DNA of 64,000 nt from Zizania palustris (taxonomy: Eukaryota; Streptophyta; Magnoliopsida; Poales; Poaceae), in the NCBI GenBank assembly GCA_019279435.1, contig JAAALK010000082.1, positions 77,782,989 to 77,846,988 of the forward strand, written 5' to 3'. The notes beneath the pieces were generated by a model, which was not told where the DNA came from, ran no database searches, and saw nothing but the letters and a program-made list of their open reading frames with translations. A program made the position numbers and the translations under genes. This document shows positions 54,117 through 64,000 of the stretch, one piece after another (positions within the stretch are counted from its first letter, which is position 1; each line of letters starts with the position of its first letter).

Positions 54117-55008
54117 TGTTGGGGGAATAAGTTTTCCCTTAAACAGGGGCCAAATGACGTCAGCCTTCGTAGGCTTCCGGCCCGGAGCCTGACACTGTCG
54201 AAGCAGATTACCACCTACTGAAGTTATTTCCAAGCATCATATAGCCCAATCCTCCGGACTCCTTTCGAAGCCCTCCGGAGCGAAGCCTTCAGGCTCCCTC
54301 CAAAGTCTGCCAGAAGCTAAGTCTCCAAACTCTCTTCAAAGTTTTCTTCGGAGTTAGCCTCCGTGCTCTCTTCGGAGTTAACCTCCGGGCTTCTTTCGGA
54401 GCTCCCCACAGCTAGTCTCCGGACCGTCTCTAGCCAATTCGAAGCTAAGTCTCTGAGAGTCCATTCGGAGTTTAGTTTGGAGCATGCTTCGAAGTCCACT
54501 TCGGAGTGCCCTTCGAAGCCTTAATCGCAGTCTCCACCCGAAGAGCTCCGGCCACTACTTCGAACCAAGAAAATCTATCTACTTCGCTACAGTGCAGAGC
54601 CATACCGGGGGCCCCTCTGCCCCCAGTATGTCATTTAGCTACTCAGAAGTGACGTTTATCTGACACGTCTGTAAAACTGTAAAGCACTTGTATAGTAGAC
54701 TAGTCTTTTTCCCTTCTTGCCCCTATTAAGCCTATGACTTATAGAGGGCATTTAGGTCTTTTCCTTTGGCCTGCATGCCTATAAAAGTAGGGCCAATCCC
54801 TTGTAATAGCCAGATCCTCCGGATCCATTAGATTCAACCGAGGTAAACTATACCAAATCCACCACAAACTGGACGTAGGACTGTTATCCCTTTGGGGAGG
54901 TCCGAACCAGTATAAATCCTTTCTCCTTTTGAGAGAATCCTTCGAGGTTCATTTTATACACCATATACACACAAAACATGTGCTGTAGCTAACACAATTG
55001 CTACAACA
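54117..55008 (+). repeat. 3' LTR of element C
   Basis: 892 bp, begins TGTTGGGGGAATAAG and ends TTGCTACAACA. It is followed by the GTTTA duplication (55009-55013). Confidence 0.9.
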
Positions 55009-55013
55009 GTTTA
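55009..55013. repeat. Target-site duplication of element C, right copy
   Basis: GTTTA, identical to 20553-20557. Confidence 0.9.
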
Positions 55014-55212
55014 GTACTCCCATTGTGTTTGACGAGTTGCCGCTGAAATCCCTTAATACCATGTTAGTCCTGATGAGGTCTTCCGGTGTCTTCCCAAGCT
55101 CGCGGAAGGTGGCATAAGGCATCAAATTGACAGTCGCCCCTTCGTCTATCATCATCTTGGACATCGACTTTCCCTTAACCAACCCCTTGATGTAGAGAGG
55201 CCTTAGGTGCCA
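55014..55212 (-). pseudogene. Gypsy protease N-terminal part (element D)
   Basis: Minus-strand translation: KWHLRPLYIKG, then MMIDEGATVNLMPYATF, then LGKTPEDLIRTNMVLRDF. This is the aspartic protease region of plant Gypsy pols; the catalytic triplet reads DEG rather than the common DGG or DSG. It starts abruptly at the end of the 5' LTR of D with no gag or primer site. It continues at 20552 beyond element C. Confidence 0.8.
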
Positions 55213-56911
55213 CTTGAGATAGAAATGATGCAACCCAGCTCCGAGTGCCGAACCCCGCTAGAATAAACCTTGTGTTGACACGAAAACGTGCCCCCACACT
55301 TGGGTCGGTTTGATGATCCAAAAGCATGTGGATACTTAGGGATAAGCCTAAGCATAACACAACACTGACGTCGCATTCTGACTACCCTTAACAGTAGCAA
55401 GGGGGTGGAGTCGACAGGTAATCAGATTGCAAATAAATAATCCAATTAGCCAAAATGTATATATATATATAATAACCCAATCGGCTGAACGGAGCCAGAT
55501 TGGTTCGGAGTGTACTGTACGAAGGGTCACCGAATAGGGCCTTTGGCGTCTGATGCAAAGTATGTGCCGAAGGTAACCTTCAGTGTTTGGATCGATCTCA
55601 CCAAAGACAAGCTCCGAACAGATCGCGACGCGAGATCGCCTCCGAACGATAGGGTTTGGCGTGAAGCCTCTAACGTGACGAGATCTACTGCGGATCGTTC
55701 TAGCGTGACAAAGTCCGATGCGGAGCATCCTGGTGTGACGAAGTCCAATGCGGAGCGTTCTGGCATGAATCCGGCGTGAAGCAACTCCGATGCGATGTGG
55801 CTCTGGCATGCGAAATTTAACCAAACCGACAATAGCGTGACGGATCCGGCACAGACGGACGAAGCGAAGACTTGCTGAAGGGTGATCCCGCAGCCTCCAA
55901 AACTAGCCTCCTAGCTCTGGAAACCGTGGGTGAAGGGGGCTCCGAACTTGAATCCAGCAGAACACAAAGATCAAGTGCCAATTCGGCCTAGAGACCAAAT
56001 TACCAAGTATGGCAGTAGGAAAATAGTATATAGAATGAAGGGCAGCAATCTGTTACATAGATTAACGGATGGTTCACAAGCGAGCCAACAAGGTGATAAC
56101 AATCTGTTACGTAGATTAATAGATGATTCACAAGCGAACCAACAGGTCTTACCACAATTATGGCGTGGCCGACGGAGGGCTTCCAGTGCAAACCCACGAA
56201 GGTGTACTGAACTAATGCAGAACATAGATGAAAGTAAAGGTATGATTCAAACTAGGGTTTGAAGTATTGATCTGTGTTGGGAGAGAGCTTTTGAATCGGC
56301 TTCACCCCTTTATTTATAGGGGCTAGACTTGACGCACCTGGCCACAACTCTACTCAAACCTGATTAAGATTCGGCCTAATCAATATAAGATTTCATTAGA
56401 GATAAAAACAACCCGAATCCTTATCAGATTCATACCCAAAGCCTACCCGAAGCGGGCCTTCGGCAGGCCTGCCGATGTAGGCACTTCGGGCCAAAGCTAG
56501 TCTGTGAAGCAGGCCGCTGAAAGGCCACCGAGGTCCCATGAGGATGGGCCTTTGACACTTTAGGGCTTCGGCCTGTGCCAGGAATTGCATATTTTCAGCC
56601 CAAAAATACCAAAAATTCATATTTTGACAACATTGACCATTAATGCCATTTTTTGCTATCAACACCTTGGAATCTAAGGGTGGCGATGCGATGAGCAGTT
56701 GATAGATAGAGATGTGTTTTTTCTAAGCTACCTACAAATAATCTTCATCTTATTTTTTCTGCACCTTATCTCCATCGACTTCTTCTGCGTCCGATCATCA
56801 TGTAACAACATGGACAGGCTTCCTTGACTTTCTTTGATTGGACCTCTTTGACTTATGTTGACCGTGCGACATTTTAGTGGGCCTGGCATTTACCAAATCT
56901 TGGCATCAATA
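55213..56911 (-). repeat. 5' LTR of element D, split by a solo LTR
   Basis: Minus strand from TATTGATGCCAAGATTTGG (56911; expected TGTTGA) to the GATAGAAATGATGC end near 55213. It aligns with 16744-17104 but lacks about 100 bp around the TATA region. The insertion at 55273-56664 accounts for the excess length. Confidence 0.65.
55273..56664 (-). mobile_element. Solo LTR of the H family with CCTTG duplication
   Basis: 1392 bp, minus strand, from TGTTGATAGCAAAAAATGG (56664) to CGTTTTCGTGTCAACA (55273). Perfect CCTTG duplications at 55268-55272 and 56665-56669. A minus-strand TATAAATA lies at 56311-56318. The interior repeats CGTGACGAAGTCCGATGCGG-like units between 55660 and 55790 and a ~60-bp tandem pair at 56040-56145. 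No coding sequence. Confidence 0.88.
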
Positions 56912-57347
56912 TTTATTCTAAGGGGTAAATTGTAGTTGAATCTCGATGGTTATCTCACAAATGAGAGGAGACAAAGGATTTTAGACAGGTTCAAGCCTCC
57001 CAGAGGATAATAGTCCTATCCTGTGTGTTGAGGTATGATTGGTTAGACACTGACCACATATATCAGTGTGAGTGCCCAAGAAGAAGTCATCCCTTCAAAG
57101 GGGTCCCTAATATCTTTATATGAGAGAGGTTGGGGGTTATAATTTATATTTAATGTGTCCCACGACCTTGCCAATTATGATGGAAAACGATAAGATTGTA
57201 GTCAATAACTCCAGATGGTAACAATTATATTAACCACGTAGTTATAGAGTTTCAAAGAATGGACCGAGTCTTGATGGTGATTATCCGACCACCTGCAGTC
57301 AGGAAGGACTCCCGAGTGAGTATGTATCTAAAACTAAAGGTCATTAT
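56912..57347. other. Unassigned sequence between elements D and J
   Basis: AT-rich, no gene. It may be part of another transposon, but no matching copy is in the window. Confidence 0.4.
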
Positions 57348-57838
57348 TGTTGGGGGAAATTGCTTCACTTTCAGGACTTAGAGATTAATAACTCAAAGGT
57401 TCCCTAAACTTCGGAGCTAGTGGGCTCTTGTTCGAAGGTGGAGGCGTCGAGCCGAAGGGTGCCTCGATATGAAGTCCCGAGAAGCCCTCCACAAGATATG
57501 AAGGCTCCGAAGCAGAGCAACAAGATTGATAGGATGTTTGGCTTATCCATCCGCCTCGGAGTGATTTACCCTTTTTAGCCTTGCTCCGGGTACCGAATAG
57601 TTTCCACTATGTCGGTTGTAATCTAGGGGTAGTTAGGTCTTTTCCTTAGACATTTTTGCCTATAAATACCCCCCTCTACCCTGTAACGGGGATCGGGAAA
57701 AAGCTATTCAATACACATATTCGAACTACTCGAGTTGTTAACCAACTCGGAGGCTTGAGACAGTTCTCAAACACAAACTCTCTGTTTGTTCGTTCTTGAT
57801 CTTAGAGAACCTGTTAGCGTAAACTTTTTACGCCAACA
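57348..57838 (+). repeat. 5' LTR of element J
   Basis: 491 bp, begins TGTTGGGGGAAATTGCTTC and ends TTTTTACGCCAACA. TATAAATA near 57660. Shares the promoter block with the LTR of A (CCGAATAGTTTCCACTATG). Confidence 0.9.
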
Positions 57839-57857
57839 GTTGGCGCCGTCCGTGGGG
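57839..57857 (+). other. Primer-binding site of element J
   Basis: GTTGGCGCCGTCCGTGGGG directly after the LTR. Confidence 0.75.
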
Positions 57858-58043
57858 AACCAAGTTCTAGAAGCTTGTTCTCTACTGCTGACTGCGCTTC
57901 GAAGAGCACTTACGGAGGGAGCCTCGGAGTCTGAAGACTCCGCGCACCCTTCGGTAAGGGGCTTCTTAGTGCAGCTCGAAGGCCCTCGCTCGCCTTCCAA
58001 GTCGATCAAAGTCCTCGGTCTTCAGACCTCCCTGTGACTAGCC

Positions 58044-61000
58044 ATGCCTCCGAAGCGAAGTCAAGCCTCGGGTCCTCTCCAAAGGTCACCTCGTACCACA
58101 GGAGCCGGACCCTCAACTACTCCGGTGATTCCCGAAGATGCCGCTGGGCGTCGAGTGCCCAGGGGCCCTCGAGCTCCTCCTACAGTGCTCCGAACTGACT
58201 ATGTCCACTCCCAAGACCCGGAGCTGCCCTCCGACGAAGATGAAGACCTTCCTGGAACCGAGGCTACTCAACTAGCAAGGCTTCATGAAGAAGTAGCTAG
58301 GTGGAGGCAAGAGGCCGCTGATCGCCTCCGCACTCAAGCCTCCACCGAGACTCCAGAAGGGCCTTAAGACGGTGGTGCTCGCAATCTCCCAGAAGCTTCC
58401 CAAGTCCCGGAGGAGGCTGAGAACGCATCTTTCGACGATGAGTCTCCATTACATTCAGATTTGCAAAGAGTGCCCTTCGATCCCAGATTCAAGGCCTCGA
58501 AGTTACACAAATACTCCGGTGGGTCAGACCCCGGGGAGTTTGCCCGCTCATATGCCCTGGCAATAGAAGCAAGCGGAGGGGTGCAAAACACTATGGCGAA
58601 GTGTTTCCCCCTCGCTCTCGAAGGCGTGGCGCTCCAATGGTTCTGGTCCCTGAAGCCAGGATCGATCAGATCCTAGGAGCAGCTGAAGAAGAAGTTTGTG
58701 AGCAACTTCCAGGGCACCTTCGTGGCCCCGATGTCCACAGGTAGTTTGTTCCAGGTAAAGCAGCGGGTGGGAGAAACACTTCGGGAGTACTTCACGCGCT
58801 TCGCCCACACCAAGTCACAGATTAAGGGCCTGTATACCTCTTCGATAGTTGACGCCGCCCGCGAAGGGGTGCTAAACGCCGATCTCCTCAGCAAGCTCCA
58901 TCAGAAGCCGGTGATGTCTATGGCACAGCTGATGGCGTACTTCGAACAGTATGCCAAGGTGGAGGAAGGCTGCCTTCGGCGAGCCGGAGCACCCGTGCTT
59001 GCCCTCTGAGAAGTCAAGACAGAGCTTGAAGCCTCGGCTCCTCTGCAACCCCCTCAAGATAACCACTTCAACGAGCACAGACGAGGGAAGAAGCATTTCT
59101 GTTCAGAGGTACTGAACATTGCGCCTTCTGCTCTGAAGGCACCTGCCAATTTTCAGCAGGTGCAGAACTTCAAGGCTAGAGCACCGAAGCCTCAAGAGAG
59201 GACGCTTGGCAGGCGCCAAAGTTTTTTCTATTGCGTGCATGGCGACAATAGGAGGCACGACACGAAAGATTGCAAGGCAGTGTTGGCCCTTCGGGGCGAC
59301 TACCTTGGGCGAAGTACCGGGCGGAGTACTTCGGATCGAGCCCCACCAGCGGCACGGTCGGAGCCTGTGCAGATCGTGGCCCGAGCCGGTGTCCCAGAAA
59401 CCCCCATGCGACTTCCGGTGGCCAATATTATGCCACCACTGAAGCAGGAAGACCCACAAGACCGCGGCAAGCGAGTGGTCCTGCCCATATCCGGAGGGGG
59501 GACCCTCGAGAGCATGTCAAAAAGGCAGCGACGTGAGTACGTCCGCGAGGTTGGGCACATTGGGACTTCGAGTTCCGCAGAACGGATGCCAGAGTGGTCC
59601 CATGTGCCCATCTCGTTTACTACCAGTGATGCCGTAGGGGTAAAGTTCCCTCATGCCGAACCCTTGGTCATTTCCGCAGACATAGCAGGGGTGGAGGTCC
59701 GAAGGATCTTGGTGGACGGCGGGACCTCCGCAGACATACTTTTCGTCCAGGCCTTCGATCAAATGTGCATCTCCCGGAAGCATCTACTTCCAGTGGCCCG
59801 GCCACTTCAAGGGTTCTTAGGACCGCCTCTCGATGCCCTCGGCCAGATAGGCCTTGAGGTTGCCTTCGGAGAGGGGCCTCTGGCCAGGGTAGAAGAGGTG
59901 ATCTTCGATGTTGTTGACGCCCCCTATGCTTACAATGCAATCTTCGGCAGAGGGATGCTGAACCAGTTCGGGGCTATAGCGCACCACAATTATCTTTGTC
60001 TCAAAATGCCCACGCAAGGTGGAGTGCTTACTATTTCAGGAGAACAAGCTATAGCCCGGAGAATGGAGTATGGGCACGGACAACCATTTGATCCCCAGAA
60101 AGTGCACAACGTAGCGGAAGGCACCGAAGAGGTACCGGAGGTCGTCGGAGAGGCACCGGAGGCCTCAAACCTTTCAAAGGTGCTCTCTCTCAAGTCAAGC
60201 CCGGAAGGTGAAGTCGAGACAAGGATAATTTCAAAAGATGGCAAAGAATATCCAGTGCAGTTCGGCAAAGGGCTATCCCCGGAGATAACTACCTCACTAG
60301 AAGAAGTCGTCAAGCAAAATCTGGACGTCTTTGCCTGGACCAACGAAGACATCACCGGGGTTAATTGAAGCATCATCGAGCATAGCCTGCTTGTCAACCC
60401 GAAGGCCAGGCCAGTGCGCCAGGGGCTCCGCAAGCTGTCTGCAGAAAGAGCAAGCCTCGCCAAAGCTGAAGTAGAGAAATTGTTAAGGGGTGGCATCATT
60501 AAGGAGGTAGCCCATACCGAGTGGTTGGCTAACCCTGTTTTTGTAAGGAAGAAGGACTCGAACAAATGGCGCATGTGTATTGACTTTACTTCATTAAATA
60601 AAGCATGCCCGTGAGACCCCTACCCGATGCCCCAAATAGACCAACTGGTGGATTCCACAGCCGGCTCCGAATTGCAAAGTTTCCTCGACGCTTATTCCGG
60701 GTATCATCAAGTCTGGCTGAAACGCGAAGACGAAGCCAAGACAAGCTTCGTAAATCCTTCTGGAGTATTTTTCTATGTAAGAATGCCTTTTGGCCTTCGG
60801 AATGCCGGAGCCACCTTTTCACGTTTAATAGCTAAGGCTCTAGGTCATCAAATAGGTCGGAATGTCGAAGCCTACATGGATGATATTGTAATAAAAAGTG
60901 CTCAAAAGCACCAGCATAGCCTAGACCTAGCTGAAACATTTGAGAGCCTCCGAGCTTGTGGAGTAAGCCTCAACCCAGAAAAATGTATATTCGGAGCACA

Positions 61001-63410
61001 AGCAGGGAAGCTGCTAGGGTACTTAGTTTCGAGCAGAGGAATCGAAGCTAGTCCAACGCAAATAAGTGCACTACAAAGAATGGCTCCGCTAGGAAATTTG
61101 AAGCAGGTCCAGAAGCTAGAAGGAAGGCTCACAGCCCTTAGCAGATTCCTGGCCAGGTCAGCAGAGCGAAGCCTCCCAATTTTCAAAGCCCTAAAGGGGT
61201 CCGAGAGCTTCAGTTGGACACCAGAATGCTAGAAAAGCTTTGATGACATAAAAGCATACCTCGGAAGCTTGTCAACACTTACTGTGCCCCTTCCAGAAGA
61301 AACACTCCTCCATTATCTTGCAGCAACAGGCTTCGTAGTAAGTGCAGTGTTGGTCCGGGAAGTTGAGCTTAAGGGAAAGCTGGTGCAGAACCCAGTTTAT
61401 TTTGTGTCAGAAGCTTTGTCCGGAGCTAAGATAAGATACTCCGAGCTCGAGAAATGTGCTTATGCCCTGGTAATGGCCTCGCGAAAGCTAAGGCATTATT
61501 TTTTGGCGCATAACCTAATCGTCCCTACCTCGTATCCTCTTGGGGATATGCTCCGGAGCAAAGACTCTACAGGTAGGATTGAAAAATGGGCTGTCGAGCT
61601 AGCCCCCTTCGGAATCTCCTTCACGGCAAGAACAGCTATCAAATCCCAAATCATAGCTGACTTCATAGCAGAGTGGACTCCATCTGCAGTTTGGGCCCCG
61701 GAGGAGCCCTCCAAAGGTTTATGGAGAATATTTTCTGATGGAGCTTATCAGGGATCCGGTGCAGGAGTGGGGGCAGTCATCATATCACCATCAGGGCAGA
61801 AGGCCATGTATTCAGTGAGGCTCAAATTTAAAACCACCAATAACATCGCAGAGTATGAAGGGGTTCTGCTAGGCCTCCGAAATGCTAAGGCACTTGGAGC
61901 TGCAAGGATAATGATTGAAACAGATTCCCAAGTCGTCGCAGGGCATGTTGATAAGAGATTTCAAGCAAAGAACCCGCATCTAGCGCAATACCTTGAAGAA
62001 ATCCGCAAGGCTGAAGCAGCATTCAAAGGATTCACTGTTCGGAGTATCCCTCGAGCAGATAATCAGCTCGCAGATATTCTGGCAAAAGCTGCAGCTGGAG
62101 CGGTGGACCTCCCAGAGAATGCTTTCTACGAAGAACTAATGCAGCCCGTAGCTAGCCAGTTACCCTCTGCAGAAATACTGTGCATTCCGACTACAGATTG
62201 GCGGGCACCGATTATGAACATATTGCAAGGTGGCATAGATCCTTCAGAAGGTCCGGATGCCCGAAGATTGCAAGCAAGAGCCCGAAATTACAAGCTTGTC
62301 AACGGAGTATTATACAAAGCTGGCGTGTGTTCTCCTCTACTCCGATGCATCTCCCAACCCGAAGGTCAAGACATACTTCGGGACATTCACGAAGGTTTGT
62401 GCGGAAGTCATCTGGCCCCTCGAGCTCTAGCTGGCAAGACACTTTGGTAGGGGCTTTACTAGCCAACAATAGTGAGAGATGCAGAGGAGCTGGTTCGAAC
62501 ATGCCAGGGCTGCCAATGGATGGGCAGACGAAGCCACCGTCCGCCAGTTCAACCTCAAGTTATTGCCCCGGTATGGCCAATGGCTCGATGGGGCATGGAC
62601 CTCATAGGCCCTTTTCCAATGGCAAAAGGCGGCTTGAAGTTTGCGGTAGTAGGAGTTGAATATTTTTCGAAGTGGGTTGAAGCGGAGCCATTGACTGCTA
62701 TCACCTCGAGGAACGTGCAAAATGTTTTCTGGCAGAACATTATATGCAGGTTCGGAGTTCCAAGGGACTTGACAGTAGATAATGGAACCCAGTTCGAAGC
62801 TGACACATTCCAAGCATTTTGTGAAGAGCTGGGCATTAAGTTGTGCTTCGCTGTGGTACGTCATCCACAATCCAACGGAGCCGTTGAATGAGCCAACGGG
62901 AACATCCTCTCCGGTCTAAATCGGCGAATCGTTGGCTTAGCCAAGGGGCTGTGGGTCGAAGAACTTCCTAAAATCTTGTGGTCCATTCAAATCACTCAGA
63001 CCAGGTCCACAGGTTTTACCCCATTTAAACTTCTATTCGGAGATGAGGCCATGACTCCTACGGAGCTCAGAGGTGGATCCCTTCGTGTAGTTCAGCCCGG
63101 AGATGAAGAGGAAAGAAACACTTCGCTGGACTTGTCAGATGAAACAAGGCTTCGAGCTGTCACCAATCTGACCAAGTACCAAGGCCAAACAAAAACATGG
63201 TATGACCTGAAGATAAAGATGAATGAGCTCAGACCTGGTCATTTAGTTTTGCGAAGTGTAATAGCTCCAGGGAAGCTAGGAAATAAATGGGAAGAACCAT
63301 ATGTTATCCTACGCTCAGGACGCCCCAGATCGTTTAAATTAGCTAGTTTAGAAGGGGAAGAGTTGAAACATGCATTGCATGCGGAGCACCTTAAGCGTTA
63401 TTACGCTTAA
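58044..63410 (+). pseudogene. Gag-pol polyprotein of element J with nine nonsense codons
   Basis: One reading frame from MPPKRSQASG to KRYYA-stop, about 1788 codons, with no frameshift. Order: coiled coil (HEEVARWRQEAADRL), capsid (FPLALEGVALQWFWSLKPGS), knuckle-like YCVHGDNRRHDTKDC, protease VDGGTSADI (59712-59738), RT KWRMCIDFTSLNKACP and YMDD (60873-60884), RNase H (FSDGAYQGSGAG; TDSQVVAGH), integrase zinc finger (TCQGCQWMG), core (GMDLIGPFP; VDNGTQFEAD; HPQSNGAVE) and C-terminus. Stops at 58365, 58674, 59007, 60366, 60612, 61230, 62448, 62460 and 62889; most sit at Arg, Gln or Trp codons and can be explained by one C-to-T or G-to-A change. Gag and pol are not separated by a frame change. 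Catalytic residues of all domains remain between the stops. Confidence 0.93.
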
Positions 63411-63556
63411 GGGCTCCTTGTAATCACTTGTAAAGCTTTCCTTTTCTAAATAAAGTGAAGGGTTGAATTTTGTTTGCTCTTCGAATATCCCTTACTCCCG
63501 ATGGACGCATCGGGAGGACGGATAGGCTTGCGGAGTCAAGCATCTTTCGCAAGACC
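63411..63556 (+). other. Element J post-pol spacer
   Basis: Contains AATAAAG near 63449 as in A (30179). No gene. Confidence 0.5.
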
Positions 63557-64000
63557 CAGGCAACAGCCTGTGAACCATCGGTTCAGGGGCTCCACTGCCA
63601 TCCTGCGGATTCCAGGCTCCGGCTTGTTAGGATCCGTAGAAGAGTCTAAGGACTTTAAAAAACAGATTTCTGGCCTCCGGGTACGAAGTATCTGTAAAAG
63701 AGCCGAAAGTGGCCACCCTACGGATTCTAGGCTCCGGCTTGTTAGGATTCGTAGAAGAGTCTAAGGTCTTTAAAAAGAATCAGATTTCCGGCCTCCGGGT
63801 ACGAAGTATCTGTAAAAGAGCCGAAGGTGGCCATCCTGCGGATTCCAGGCTCCGGCTTGTTAGGATCCGTAGAATAGTCTAAGGAGTTTAAAAAATATAT
63901 TTCTAGCCTCCGGGTACGAAGTATCTGTAAAAGAGCCAAAGGTGGCTACCCTACGGATTCCAGGCTCCGGCTTGTTAGGATCCGTAGAAGAGTCTAAGGA
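63557..64000 (+). repeat. Hairpin array of element J (period 115-118 bp)
   Basis: It opens with CAGGC-AACA-GCCTG (63557-63570) and TGAACC-ATC-GGTTCA (63571-63585). Then ~115-118-bp units start at 63607, 63722, 63840 and 63955 and continue beyond the window. Each has GGATTCCAGGCTCCGGCTTG, a CAGGC-TCCG-GCTTG hairpin with one G-T pair, followed by TTAGGATCCGTAGAAGAG and CCTCCGGGTACGAAGTATC. Confidence 0.85.

Larger units (their letters stand above)
20558..55008 (+). mobile_element. Tat-type Gypsy element C, gag-pol-less, split by nested insertions
   Basis: Two 892-bp LTRs (20558-21449 and 54117-55008) and perfect GTTTA duplications define the element. Between them C itself contributes only the primer site and leader (21450-21770), a GAAGCC-repeat region (21771-22800), the C-terminal part of an antisense gene (22900-24196), the N-terminal tip of that gene (53567-53672) and a 3' region (53673-54116). 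No gag, protease, reverse transcriptase or integrase of C is present. The leader goes straight into sequence resembling the post-pol region of A and J. All of 24197-53566 is later insertion. Confidence 0.85.
16744..56911 (-). mobile_element. Gypsy element D, host of the whole nest
   Basis: Minus-strand Gypsy remnant: 5' LTR (56911 to about 55213), protease fragment (55212-55014), target of element C at 55013/20552, remainder of protease (20552-20243), a short downstream coding piece left of the solo LTR (19420-19330), noncoding sequence, an antisense plant-mobile-domain gene and the 3' LTR (17104-16744). Gag, primer site, reverse transcriptase and integrase are missing. The protease follows directly on the 5' LTR, so a deletion removed the leader and gag. 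Confidence 0.65.
57348..64000 (+). mobile_element. Tat-type Gypsy element J, 3' end outside window
   Basis: 5' LTR (57348-57838), primer site, gag-pol in one frame (58044-63410) and a tandem array running off the right edge. The LTR and proteins show it to be a close relative of element A. By analogy, an antisense gene and 3' LTR should follow beyond 64000. Confidence 0.9.

Noticed and set aside
1..64000. tRNA, rRNA or organellar insert genes
   Set aside because: No cloverleaf, rRNA signature or plastid gene was recognised by reading. A tRNAscan or BLAST run would be needed to exclude short ones.

Overview
This window is plant nuclear DNA, almost certainly from a grass. It holds one cellular gene, a flavonoid 3'-hydroxylase-type cytochrome P450 (CYP75B class), in a landscape built almost wholly of nested LTR retrotransposons and a few MITEs. 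The grass assignment rests on the GC-rich P450 exons with one short GT-AG intron, Sirevirus-type Copia elements with AGGGGGAG tracts, Tat-lineage Gypsy elements carrying an antisense gene, and a Tourist-type MITE with a TTA duplication. One 100-base assembly gap lies at 7921-8020.

Left block (1-11024). A gag-only Sirevirus (G, 1-4092, cut by the window edge) abuts the reverse transcriptase of a second Sirevirus (F, 4093-9174). F in turn interrupts the gag of a minus-strand Gypsy element (H, 9175-11024). A 381-bp solo LTR of H's family sits in F with a perfect GGTAG duplication. Centre-left (11025-16743): a (TA)n tract, a foldback MITE, the P450 gene (12427-14109), a Tourist MITE, and a cluster of three hairpins.

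The main block (16744-56911) is a multi-layer nest. The outermost element, D, is a minus-strand Gypsy element with a 3' LTR, an antisense plant-mobile-domain pseudogene, protease fragments and a 5' LTR. D is split by C (20558-55008, perfect GTTTA duplication). C is split by B (24197-53566, 5' end lost). B is split twice: by A (24273-35528), inside its integrase, and by a full-length Sirevirus I (39330-50712), inside its antisense gene. Two solo LTRs (19421-20242 and 55273-56664) interrupt D. The right edge is a 5'-complete Tat element J (57348-64000+), a relative of A.

A, B, C and J share one architecture: LTR, PBS, gag-pol (absent in C), a repeat region, an antisense gene, LTR. The antisense gene lies beyond the window in J. 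The antisense gene has canonical ~70-bp introns, one of which must be spliced to keep the frame, and in A and B a TATA box about 105-110 bp upstream of its ATG. The post-pol arrays are built of short hairpins whose stems differ in sequence between repeats and families yet stay complementary, several with C(TCCG)G loops. This hairpin array plus spliced antisense gene is the best candidate here for an under-described system. All reverse transcriptase genes in the window carry breaks. In J the breaks are nine nonsense codons with no frameshift, mostly explicable by C-to-T decay; A lost its YMDD motif by an in-frame deletion.
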